Assembly (NCBI GenBank): GCA_002721305.1
Contig: PBKA01000003.1
Coordinates: 62,001-126,000, forward strand
DNA length: 64,000 nucleotides
Direction of reading: 5' to 3'
Source of the DNA: Acidimicrobiaceae bacterium
GTDB taxonomy: Bacteria; Actinomycetota; Acidimicrobiia; Acidimicrobiales; Poriferisodalaceae
Position 1 is the stretch's first letter. The number at the start of each line of letters is the position of its first letter. Below, in pieces: positions 54,789-63,282 of the stretch. Made by a program: the position numbers and the translations under genes. Under the pieces are notes generated by a model. The model was given only the letters and a program-made list of their open reading frames with translations, was not told the DNA's origin and did not search any database.

Positions 54789-55691
54789 ATGCGTATCGGT
54801 TTCATTGGAGTCGGGAACATGGGTGGGCCCATAGCTGCTCATCTCATTTCTGCAGGACACGACTTGTTGGTATTTGATCTGAATGATGAGGCACTCGACC
54901 AGGCAGCGGAACTGGGCGCTACTGCGGTGTCTTCAGTTGCTGAGGCTGCCGTAGATGCCGAAGTTGTATTTCTGTCATTACCGATGCCTCGCGATGTTGA
55001 AGAGGTTGTTTCTGGTGAGGGCGGTCTTTTTGACGTTATGGACGCTGGGAGGATAGTGATCGATCTCAGCACGAGTTCTCCGACGTTAAGTCGTTCTCTA
55101 GCCCTTGAGGCGCAGGAACGCGGGCTTGACTTTCTTGATGCCCCAGTTTCGGGTGGGATCTACGGAGCGCGAAAGGGCACCCTAGCCGTAATGGTTGGAG
55201 GTTCTGTTGAAGCCTTCGAGCGTAGCCAGCCGCTTTTTGATCTCTTCGCTGCAAAGGCAATTAGATGCGGGGATGCTGGAGCGGGCAACGTCGTGAAAGC
55301 GGTGAATAACATGCTGGCTTTCGTCGGCATGATGGGCACTACCGAAGCATTGCTATTGGGAAGTAAAGCGGGTGTGGATCCGAAGGTGTTGCGCGAAGTG
55401 GTCGAAGCTAGCAGCGGGGCGAGTTTCGTCTGGAGCAGTGCCACTCGGGCAATTCTTCGTGATCGGTTGGCTCCTTCGTTCACTAATGCCTTGGCATGCA
55501 AAGACATCGGCTTGGCGGTGGATCTTGCTGATGAACTCGAAGTTCCGGTGCCCATGGGCCGTCAGACTCAGCAGCTTCTGGAAAACTACCGCGATAACGG
55601 ATTTGCCGACGAAGACATACTCGCGACTGTCCGTGCCCTTGAGGAACAAGCAAGCTTTGTCGTTCGGGGGATTGCCCCTGATGTTCAATAG
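54789..55691 (+). CDS. NAD(P)-dependent beta-hydroxyacid dehydrogenase (3-hydroxyisobutyrate dehydrogenase family)
   Basis: 300 residues from ATG 54789, preceded by GGGGAG. GVGNMGGPIAAHL near residue 7, FLDAPVSGGIYGARKGTLAV near residue 115 and GNVVKAVNNM with the catalytic Lys near residue 170 are intact. A paralogue, by family, of the enzyme at 37051. Converges with an acyl-CoA dehydrogenase gene over 3 bp. Confidence 0.93.
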   Translation: MRIGFIGVGNMGGPIAAHLISAGHDLLVFDLNDEALDQAAELGATAVSSVAEAAVDAEVVFLSLPMPRDVEEVVSGEGGLFDVMDAGRIVIDLSTSSPTLSRSLALEAQERGLDFLDAPVSGGIYGARKGTLAVMVGGSVEAFERSQPLFDLFAAKAIRCGDAGAGNVVKAVNNMLAFVGMMGTTEALLLGSKAGVDPKVLREVVEASSGASFVWSSATRAILRDRLAPSFTNALACKDIGLAVDLADELEVPVPMGRQTQQLLENYRDNGFADEDILATVRALEEQASFVVRGIAPDVQ

Positions 55692-55694
55692 TTG

Positions 55695-56948
55695 TTAGGA
55701 GCGTTTCGTTTCGTTCCAGGGTCCTGCGTCTGCTCGCGGTTCTTTGGGAAGTCCTAGGACGCGCTCGCCCACAATGTTGCGTTGAATCTCGTTACTGCCC
55801 GAATATATCGAGCCAGGTCGGGCACCGATGAATGTCGTAACCCAGGCCTGTGAAGAGAATGGTGAACCAACGTCGTCGACACCGACGCCGGTCGCGGCAT
55901 CCCGACCCGATGGTGCTGTGGCATCCATGCCGATGACATCGATGGCGAGTTCCGTGAAGCGATGATGATGTTCCGACCAGAGCAGCTTGTTGAGTGATGA
56001 TTCGGGTCCTTGGCTGTATCCGCGCAGCGACCGCGCAACCGTCTGCAGACCCATATATTTCATGATCTGGGTTGTCGTGTACGCAGCCACGAAGCGTTGC
56101 CGCATAAGCGGGTCTTCTAGCTTGCCGTAGCTTCGGGCAACCTCTGCCAACCGCTGCCATTCCTCCCCGTACCTGATTCCGTTGGTTGTTGCGTCATCGC
56201 CGCGTTCGTAGGCCAGAAGAGTGTTGGCGACGGCCCAACCATTGTTGATGCCCCCTAGAACGTTTTCTTTGGGGGTGCGTGCCTCATTGAAGAACACTTC
56301 GTTGAAATCATGATGCCCAGATGCATTCACAATCGGTCGCACCTCAACCCCAGGTTGGTCGACAGGGCACAACAGAAAGGAGATCCCAGCGTGCTTCACC
56401 GCGGAGGGTTCGGTACGGCAAAGCACGAAGATCCAATTAGCGTTGTGCCCCTGAGAGGTCCATATTTTCTGCCCGTTGATAACCCATTCGTCGCCATCTA
56501 GTTCTGCTCGAGTGGCCAGTGACGCTAGATCAGACCCCGAATTCGGCTCGCTGTATCCCTGACACCACACGTCGCTTCCGTCCAGTATCCGCGGGAGGAA
56601 ATGATGTTTCTGCTCTTCTGTCCCCCATTCAATAATGGTGTGGCCAATCATGCCGATGGAAAAGATGTCATTGTCTGTTCCGTTCGGCACTCCTGCGGCA
56701 GCGAGTTCTTCTGCGAGAACTGTGCGCTCCATCTGACTTAATCCCGCTCCCCCATATTCTGGCGGCCAAGCGACAGCTAGTAGTTGGTGTTCGGACAGCG
56801 TCTTCCGCCAGTTCGATACGAACGCCTTACGTTCGTTAGGGGTAAATGCCCCCATGCCAGCCCAGTTCGACGGGAGGTTGTTCTCGAGAAAGATCTTTAT
56901 CTCAGATCTGAAGTTGGCTGCTTCGTTGCTGTAGTCCTCCACCCTCAC
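55695..56948 (-). CDS. Acyl-CoA dehydrogenase
   Basis: 417 residues. WCQGYSEPNSGSDLASL, WVINGQKIWTSQGHNAN and SGSNEIQRNIVGERVLGLP are intact FAD and substrate signatures. This is the FadE-like large form. GTG start with AGAGGA just upstream. It is divergent from the acyl-CoA dehydrogenase at 57114, and the two may form an alpha2beta2-type pair as in actinobacterial sterol side-chain catabolism. Confidence 0.92.
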   Translation of the reverse strand: MRVEDYSNEAANFRSEIKIFLENNLPSNWAGMGAFTPNERKAFVSNWRKTLSEHQLLAVAWPPEYGGAGLSQMERTVLAEELAAAGVPNGTDNDIFSIGMIGHTIIEWGTEEQKHHFLPRILDGSDVWCQGYSEPNSGSDLASLATRAELDGDEWVINGQKIWTSQGHNANWIFVLCRTEPSAVKHAGISFLLCPVDQPGVEVRPIVNASGHHDFNEVFFNEARTPKENVLGGINNGWAVANTLLAYERGDDATTNGIRYGEEWQRLAEVARSYGKLEDPLMRQRFVAAYTTTQIMKYMGLQTVARSLRGYSQGPESSLNKLLWSEHHHRFTELAIDVIGMDATAPSGRDAATGVGVDDVGSPFSSQAWVTTFIGARPGSIYSGSNEIQRNIVGERVLGLPKEPRADAGPWNETKRS

Positions 56949-57101
56949 TCCTCTTTGCCATCCTTGACCGCTAGTTTCACCTTAGGCAGTCAAATCACCT
57001 GTTCGCTCCACAAATGGTGTATTGGGTTCCAGTACACCAGAGGCTCGGACTCCGGTATCGAATTTCGACACCTCATACAGACGTTCCGCCCTTGATCGTT
57101 C

Positions 57102-57107
57102 TATTCT
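57102..57107 (+). promoter_or_regulatory. Leaderless -10 box TATTCT
   Basis: TATTCT ends 6 nt before ATG 57114. Confidence 0.55.
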
Positions 57108-57113
57108 CCGACC

Positions 57114-58307
57114 ATGGACTTTGATTGGCCGGCAGACGATGATTCACGGCGCCTGGAGATTCGCGACTGGCTGGCTCAAAACGGCGGAGACCCGAGTCAA
57201 GAAGCGTTAGCGCATTCAGGTTACGTTGCCCCGCACTGGCCCAGACCCTACGGATTGGAAGCCGATCCAATTCACCAACTCATCATCGACGAAGAGTTGG
57301 CCGCTGCGGGAGTGAAACGCGCCGCTGGAGGGATCGGACTTGGTTGGGCCGGACCTACGATCTTGTTCGGCGGCACTCCAAGACAGCAAGAACGATATCT
57401 GTGGCCAATTCTGACCGGTGAAGAGATTTGGTGTCAGTTGTTCAGCGAACCGGACAGCGGTTCGGATTTAGCGAACCTCGCTACTCGAGCTGTTCGCGAT
57501 GGCGACAGATACATCGTCAACGGTTCAAAGATCTGGTCATCGGGAGCGCATCGAAGCCAATTCGGCATCCTTATCGCCCGTACGGATCCAGATGTACCTA
57601 AGCATCGAGGTGTTTCCTATTTCATTTGCCCCATGGACACTCCTGGGCTTGAACTTCAGCCGATCGTCGACATGACGACAGCGCATTCGTTCAATCAAAC
57701 CTTTTTCACTGACATGGAGCTTCCAGTTGACAACCGAATCGGAGAAGAGAACGACGGCTGGCGACTAGCAAAGGTGACGTTGGGCAACGAGAGAGTGTCA
57801 CTGTCAGGTGAGGGGGCGCTGTGGGGAAGCGGGCCCAGCGCCAGTGATCTTCTCAATCTCATTCGCGAGGCGGGAGGTATCAGTGAACCGACACTTCGAG
57901 ACAAAACTGCTCGGTTGCACATAGAAGGAGAGGTCTTGCGGCTAATCCGCCTTCGCACCTTGACCGCTCAACTTCAAGGACGACAACCTGGTCCTGAGGC
58001 ATCGGTTCGTAAAGCCCTAGCGGATGAGCACGGTCAAAACGTGATGCGTTTGGCGAAGGATCTCGCAGGGACTCACGGAATGCTCACTAACACCGGTCCG
58101 TTGGGTGGAAGTCCTCAATTTCCTGTGACCCATGCTGTGGTGGAGGGTTGGCAGAGTTGGCATGGGGGATTTTTGTTTTCACCAGCGTTAACCATTGGCG
58201 GGGGTACTAGCGAAGTACAACGAAATATTGTCGCTGAACGTGTTTTAGGTTTGCCTCACGACATCGATGTCCAGTCCGGGCAAACCTGGGGCGAAACTCG
58301 TGGCTAA
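57114..58307 (+). CDS. Acyl-CoA dehydrogenase
   Basis: 397 residues. WCQLFSEPDSGSDLANL, YIVNGSKIWSSGAHRSQ and IGGGTSEVQRNIVAERVLGLP are the FAD-binding and C-terminal signatures. The start lies right after a -10-like box. The sterol-desaturase-type gene follows after 18 bp, suggesting a shared transcript. Confidence 0.92.
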   Translation: MDFDWPADDDSRRLEIRDWLAQNGGDPSQEALAHSGYVAPHWPRPYGLEADPIHQLIIDEELAAAGVKRAAGGIGLGWAGPTILFGGTPRQQERYLWPILTGEEIWCQLFSEPDSGSDLANLATRAVRDGDRYIVNGSKIWSSGAHRSQFGILIARTDPDVPKHRGVSYFICPMDTPGLELQPIVDMTTAHSFNQTFFTDMELPVDNRIGEENDGWRLAKVTLGNERVSLSGEGALWGSGPSASDLLNLIREAGGISEPTLRDKTARLHIEGEVLRLIRLRTLTAQLQGRQPGPEASVRKALADEHGQNVMRLAKDLAGTHGMLTNTGPLGGSPQFPVTHAVVEGWQSWHGGFLFSPALTIGGGTSEVQRNIVAERVLGLPHDIDVQSGQTWGETRG

Positions 58308-58325
58308 CAGGATGCAGGCCTTCTA

Positions 58326-59330
58326 ATGGGATCCAGAAGGACTGCTTTGCAAAGATCATCGGGCTATGACCCTCCACCGCTGGATCTGCCACCACTGTTT
58401 CAGTCGTCACCTAAGCCTCTTGCTATGTGTCGTTGGTTGGTCACAAAGTTCTTGTGGCCCCAGTCGATGTTGTGGATCGCTATATCTGTTGTTACCTACC
58501 ACTTTCTCACCCCAGGGCTTGATCGGTTTCGGTCCCTAGATGTCATCGATGTCTTGGTGCTTTGGGTTCGAAACGCTGCACTGATGTTGACGATCATTGG
58601 GGGTCAGCATTGGTGGCTACATATTCGGAAATCACAGGGGTTGGAGTTCAAATACGAGTCACGTTGGTTGTCGCAAGGCCGCAAGCTGTTCACCTTCAAC
58701 CATCAAACTCGGGACAACATGTTTTGGACTCTGGTGAGTGGCGGCGCGGTCGCTGCGTCGTTTGAAGCCTGCATGTTCCGTCTGTACTCCGCCAACTCGA
58801 TTCCTCAGATCAAAAGTGTGTGGTTGATCGCCTTAATGACTTTCGCGGTGTTTTGGATCGAGGGGATTCATTTCTACTTGAATCATCGCCTTTTGCACTG
58901 GCGGCCGTTGTACCGGTCCGTTCATTCGTTGCATCACCGGAACGTGAACACCGGTCCCTGGTCCGGGATTTCGATGCACCCGGTAGAACATTTGTTGTAT
59001 TTCTCGTTGGCTTTTGTTTTCGTCGTCGTACCCGGTTCGCCGTTCGTTGCGACTTTTTGCATGGTGTATTTGATGCTGTCGCCATCACCCTCGCACTCCG
59101 GGTTTCACCGATTCGTAGTGAACGAAGGCGTCAACTTTCATGGTGGCGATTTGTTCCATAATCTGCACCATCGATATTTCGAAGTGAACTATGGAATGTT
59201 GCTGCTTCCTTTGGATAAATGGTTCGGTACTTTCCACGATGGCAGCGTCGAGGCTCACGATGAGCTCAGGGGGCGACGGCAAAGCAACAACGATGCTGCC
59301 GTGGGAAGCCAGTCGGAGAAATATTGTTGA
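58326..59330 (+). CDS. Sterol desaturase/fatty acid hydroxylase-family di-iron membrane enzyme
   Basis: 334 residues. Histidine clusters HFYLNH, HSLHHRN and, near the C-terminus, HNLHHRY match the conserved His-box pattern that binds two irons. Four to five membrane segments are apparent. It would hydroxylate or desaturate a lipid or sterol at the membrane. Co-transcribed with the preceding acyl-CoA dehydrogenase. Confidence 0.87.
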   Translation: MGSRRTALQRSSGYDPPPLDLPPLFQSSPKPLAMCRWLVTKFLWPQSMLWIAISVVTYHFLTPGLDRFRSLDVIDVLVLWVRNAALMLTIIGGQHWWLHIRKSQGLEFKYESRWLSQGRKLFTFNHQTRDNMFWTLVSGGAVAASFEACMFRLYSANSIPQIKSVWLIALMTFAVFWIEGIHFYLNHRLLHWRPLYRSVHSLHHRNVNTGPWSGISMHPVEHLLYFSLAFVFVVVPGSPFVATFCMVYLMLSPSPSHSGFHRFVVNEGVNFHGGDLFHNLHHRYFEVNYGMLLLPLDKWFGTFHDGSVEAHDELRGRRQSNNDAAVGSQSEKYC

Positions 59331-59398
59331 AGGCGTTTAAGAGGTAGACCTGCTGAGGCCTACACTCACCGGCAGCATTTTCGTTCGAATGGAGTCAA

Positions 59399-59755
59399 AT
59401 GACGAAGCAAACCTCGATCTGTGGCGCACTTCTTGTCGCGTTGGGTGTGATTGTGACCATCGTGTCTGATTCAGGGAGTGTGACATCGCTCATCCCAGCC
59501 TTCGTGGGGATAATCTTCCTCGTTTTGGGAATGGCTGCTGCAGCTAAACCGACAATGAGTCACCACTTGATGCACATGATGGCTGTGATAGCACTACTTG
59601 CGGTGGTGGGCAGTCTCGGTTCGCTCATCGGTCGAGGTAGCACCGGTTGGGCGTTATTCTCCCAATTAGCCACGGTTATCATTGCCGGTTTCTTGCTGGT
59701 GAATGCTATTCAAGCGTTCCGTAATCGACCCCAGCAGTCATCCGAAGAGCCCTAA
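59399..59755 (+). CDS. Small membrane protein
   Basis: 118 residues with four predicted membrane helices and a polar tail. The charge pattern is consistent with an inner-membrane protein. GGAG lies upstream of the ATG. It resembles short uncharacterised membrane proteins found in many bacteria. Confidence 0.7.
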   Translation: MTKQTSICGALLVALGVIVTIVSDSGSVTSLIPAFVGIIFLVLGMAAAAKPTMSHHLMHMMAVIALLAVVGSLGSLIGRGSTGWALFSQLATVIIAGFLLVNAIQAFRNRPQQSSEEP

Positions 59756-59958
59756 CTCAACGCCTCTTTGTTAGGGAAGAATGGCAATTTGTTGACTTGC
59801 CGGCAATGCCAGAAAGTCATCGAATGACGAGGACGACTGCCCTTTTACCACTGACACTGGCAGTGACCTTCAATGGTGCGCCCATCATCTGGTAACACCT
59901 GAGCGTGCGGCAACGAGTGGGCTCTAAAGTTTGCAATACCTGTCCGGACGGAGAGCCC

Positions 59959-61197
59959 ATGAACGAAGCTTCAGATACTCCGCCCGCCAGCCCAGAGAAC
60001 TGGGAGGGCGGTCCTCTAAGTGGCGTTCGCGTCATCGACCTTTCAGCTGTGGTGTCGGGACCGTTTGGGACGTCAATCCTCGCCGACCAGGGGGCTGATG
60101 TGATCGTCGTTGAGCAAGCCGGGTCGCCTGACATCGTGCGCAGCGCCGGTCCGCTCGCCGAATCGGCACAGGGAGTGAGTGCGTTCTTCGCCGCGATGAA
60201 CCGCAACAAACGATCTATCGCCCTTGACCTCAAAACCGAACGAGGCAAGATGCTCTTAAAGAGCCTTGTGGCGGTTGCAGACGTAGTCGTACAGAACTTC
60301 CGCCCCGGTGCCCTTGAGCGATTGGGTATGGGTTGGGATGTCCTCAGTGAGATCAACCCACAGTTGATCATGTGTTCCGTGAGCGGCTTCGGAACCGACG
60401 GGCCCTATTCGCATCGCCCAGCGTTCGATCCCATCGTGCAGGCGGTAGCGGGTTATCCGATGGTTCAAGTTGACGACGACGGTGTCCCTCATTTGATGGC
60501 CACGATCGTGTGCGACAAGGTCACATCTCTCAACGTCGCCCAATCGGTGTGTGCGGCGTTAGTAGGGCGGGCCCACGGAGCGGGCGGTCAGCACATCGAA
60601 CTAGCAATGGTCGACGCAAGCGTCCACTTTTTGTGGCCTGAAGCAATGTGGAACTACACCTACCTCGACCATGAAACCGATATGCCTGACCTGTCGACGA
60701 TCTACAAGTTGTTCGCCACCTCCGACGGTTACGCCATGGTGTACCCCGTGGCGACCGAAGCGCACTGGCAGGGGATGTGTTCGGCGTTGGGTCGTGATGA
60801 TCTGGCTTCCGATCCCCGTTTCGGGGATCTCCAAGGCCGAGTGTTGTACGGGGGTGATGTCAATGATGAGCTCGAACGCGAGACCGTGAAGTTCACCACT
60901 ACACAATTGGTCGCGCTGATGGACAAAGCCGACGTTCCGGTCGCTCCGGTCAACACGCGCGAAGCGATGATTGTCGACCCCCACATTCAGCATCGCGGGC
61001 TCATCGTTGAGTCTGTCCACCCGACCGCTGGTCGAGTCCGTTCGGTCCGACCACCGGCTCGTTTCTCCGCGACGCCAAGCGGTGCCGCTCGACCTGCTCC
61101 AATGTTCGGGCAACATACCGATGAGGTGCTGTCGGAACTGCTGGGTCTAGAAAAACAAGAACTCAGCGAGTTACGTCAGGAAGGCGTGACGGTGTGA
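59959..61197 (+). CDS. CaiB/BaiF family CoA-transferase
   Basis: 412 residues from ATG 59959, preceded by GGAGAG; a longer frame begins at 59905. LSGVRVIDLSAVVSGP, QGADVIVVEQAGSPD, NRNKRSIALDLK and NFRPGALERLGMG are family signatures. Moves CoA between carboxylic acids. It follows a 200-bp gap and ends about 115 bp before the convergent lipoprotein gene. Confidence 0.92.
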   Translation: MNEASDTPPASPENWEGGPLSGVRVIDLSAVVSGPFGTSILADQGADVIVVEQAGSPDIVRSAGPLAESAQGVSAFFAAMNRNKRSIALDLKTERGKMLLKSLVAVADVVVQNFRPGALERLGMGWDVLSEINPQLIMCSVSGFGTDGPYSHRPAFDPIVQAVAGYPMVQVDDDGVPHLMATIVCDKVTSLNVAQSVCAALVGRAHGAGGQHIELAMVDASVHFLWPEAMWNYTYLDHETDMPDLSTIYKLFATSDGYAMVYPVATEAHWQGMCSALGRDDLASDPRFGDLQGRVLYGGDVNDELERETVKFTTTQLVALMDKADVPVAPVNTREAMIVDPHIQHRGLIVESVHPTAGRVRSVRPPARFSATPSGAARPAPMFGQHTDEVLSELLGLEKQELSELRQEGVTV

Positions 61198-61313
61198 GCT
61201 AGTTCGCGTCTATGTGTCTGCTAGGTATCGAGGGCGAACAGTAAATGTTCAGATGAAATAATCCGAGCCGGTGTTGCGAGGGTCATGGCGGGTTGTGCGC
61301 CTAGATAATTGGT

Positions 61314-63251
61314 TCAGTAGCTCCAGGTGACTTTGTCGCGGTTGGTGGGATGGTTCGTCTCGACTCCCTCAGTCGCGATGTGAAGCTCGTAGAGTCGCTC
61401 TGCGAAGGCGTCCCAGCCTGGATCCTGGTTGCCGCACGCTCTCCAAGGTTTTTCAACCAGTTCTTGGTAGCGGGCATCTTTGGGTATTCCGAGAGCCGAA
61501 GCGGCTTCCTCGATGCTCATTCCGTGGGTAGTTCTTGGGTCTAGGTGAATTGCCATACCGGCAAGGTCGTCTTCGTTCCAAGGCTTGGTCGTGTAGGACG
61601 TGTTTTGAGGCTCCCAAAACGACATGGAACTGTGTCCGCACGCGCTGTGATCTACGCCTAACGCGTGTCCTGTCTCATGAAAGTTGATCGTGCAGCAGGG
61701 ATTGTTGACTTCTTGGCCGATGGCCATGTTGCGTATCCATCCGAGATCAGATCGATTCATGTCGCTCTGCTCAATAACAAATTTGTTGTGGTAGGTGAAG
61801 CCCCGTGACTTTGAATAATTCGGGTTGCCCGCTCCGCTTCTGGCGGTGCCGTCGCTGAAGTAGGCGCCGTTGCCATCTCGTTGACATGGTTGCTGGAGCT
61901 TGCTTTGGCGACCGTGAGGTTCCACTCCGACGATCATCCATGGTTCGCATAATGGTAAGAATTCCGGGAAATTCACTTCGTCTATCGAGGTTGCGAATCG
62001 GGGGTCTAAGTGTGGTGCTATTGCTGCGACCAGTTCCATCATTTGTGCTACCGCCCACCAATTTCCAATTTCTATCTCGCTTCCGAAGAGGAAGTAGCGA
62101 AGCTTCGGCGAGTAGTCACGAATGGTTTTGTTGTCCTCAATTTTCCATACCGAGTAGTCGGGCTCCTCTGCCCCGCTGATGTGTCGACCGTTGTAGGACG
62201 CGAACGCATGGACCAAAGCCTCAACTGTTGGAGCGGGGACCGCTAGATCGGTATAACGACTGAGATCAACTGTTATTCCGTCGGGGATCGACAGGTTCTG
62301 CTGGGCGCTAGTCAAGGGCGGATATTCGAAGTCCGAAAACATTCTCGACTCACATTCGGTACCACCTGGATGAACCGTGACTAGGTCGACGTCGACCGTT
62401 GCTCTGGGTCCTTCCAAACTTGGAAGTTCAGCTTGATAAGCACCATTGTTGGATATTGGCACCTCGACTTGCTGATACCACAACAATCCGAAGCCGCCGT
62501 TGTGGTGGTTTCTGTGGTCGTCAGAGCTGACACCAGACGGTCGGGTCCGTAGGTACATCTTGGACAACTCCGGTTCTTCTTCGAACTCCCAGACAACTTC
62601 AGTCCCGTCGGCTGTAGCTGTGTAGGTGATCGCGGCGGTCGCTGAGGCGCACGTTATGGGTACTGCTTGAGGCGTGGTCGTGGTGGGCGTAGCTGAGCTA
62701 GCCGCTCCGATTGAAATGCAGGCTCCGCCGGTTTCGGCTTGGCCTTGGTCACCTGCTCCGATACAGATTCCCTGCTCAGGGACGTTTAATTCAAAACTTA
62801 AGCTGAAGTCACCTCCTGATGGCATGCCCATTTGGAAGTTTGAGAGGTCACAGGTGGCCAAACCGGTTCGAGCCAGCGTGGCTAAATCATTTGCTGTGCA
62901 GACCAGAACGAAAACCGGAGCACCAGCCCAGCCTTGCCCGTCAACATTTAAAGTCCACCGACCTGGTTCAGACACGGTTGCAGCAAATTGTCCATCTGGG
63001 GACACAACAAGGTCAACAGATCCCTTATTGGTGTCAGTTGCTGTTTGGGTTGCCGGGGCTTGGGTGGTCGTCGGTGCCGCCGGGGCAGTGGTGACGGGTG
63101 GGGCCGCAGTTGTTGACGTCGTCGGCACTGGAGCACTAGTGGTTTCCGAAACAACGGACCCAGACGTAGTCGGTGTGCTTGTGGTCGACTCTCCCCCACC
63201 ACAAGCCGACAAAGACAACAAAACAGCAGCGAACCCTATGCCAAATCTCAT
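61314..63251 (-). CDS. Secreted lipoprotein with zinc metalloprotease (metzincin) domain
   Basis: 645 residues. Starts with a signal peptide ending in a lipobox, LSAC at residues 14-17, then a long Ser/Thr/Pro-rich linker to about residue 70. A Cys-containing beta domain follows. The metzincin motif HETGHALGVDH begins near residue 525, and SSMSFWE shortly after supplies a Met-turn. So the protein is anchored at the cell surface and probably cleaves extracellular proteins. ATG at 63251 follows a -10-like box. Confidence 0.87.
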   Translation of the reverse strand: MRFGIGFAAVLLSLSACGGGESTTSTPTTSGSVVSETTSAPVPTTSTTAAPPVTTAPAAPTTTQAPATQTATDTNKGSVDLVVSPDGQFAATVSEPGRWTLNVDGQGWAGAPVFVLVCTANDLATLARTGLATCDLSNFQMGMPSGGDFSLSFELNVPEQGICIGAGDQGQAETGGACISIGAASSATPTTTTPQAVPITCASATAAITYTATADGTEVVWEFEEEPELSKMYLRTRPSGVSSDDHRNHHNGGFGLLWYQQVEVPISNNGAYQAELPSLEGPRATVDVDLVTVHPGGTECESRMFSDFEYPPLTSAQQNLSIPDGITVDLSRYTDLAVPAPTVEALVHAFASYNGRHISGAEEPDYSVWKIEDNKTIRDYSPKLRYFLFGSEIEIGNWWAVAQMMELVAAIAPHLDPRFATSIDEVNFPEFLPLCEPWMIVGVEPHGRQSKLQQPCQRDGNGAYFSDGTARSGAGNPNYSKSRGFTYHNKFVIEQSDMNRSDLGWIRNMAIGQEVNNPCCTINFHETGHALGVDHSACGHSSMSFWEPQNTSYTTKPWNEDDLAGMAIHLDPRTTHGMSIEEAASALGIPKDARYQELVEKPWRACGNQDPGWDAFAERLYELHIATEGVETNHPTNRDKVTWSY

Positions 63252-63257
63252 AAACCC

Positions 63258-63263
63258 AAACTA
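63258..63263 (-). promoter_or_regulatory. Leaderless -10 box TAGTTT
   Basis: On the minus strand TAGTTT ends 6 nt before ATG 63251. Confidence 0.55.
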
Positions 63264-63282
63264 CGCGAGATTGCTTGGTCGT

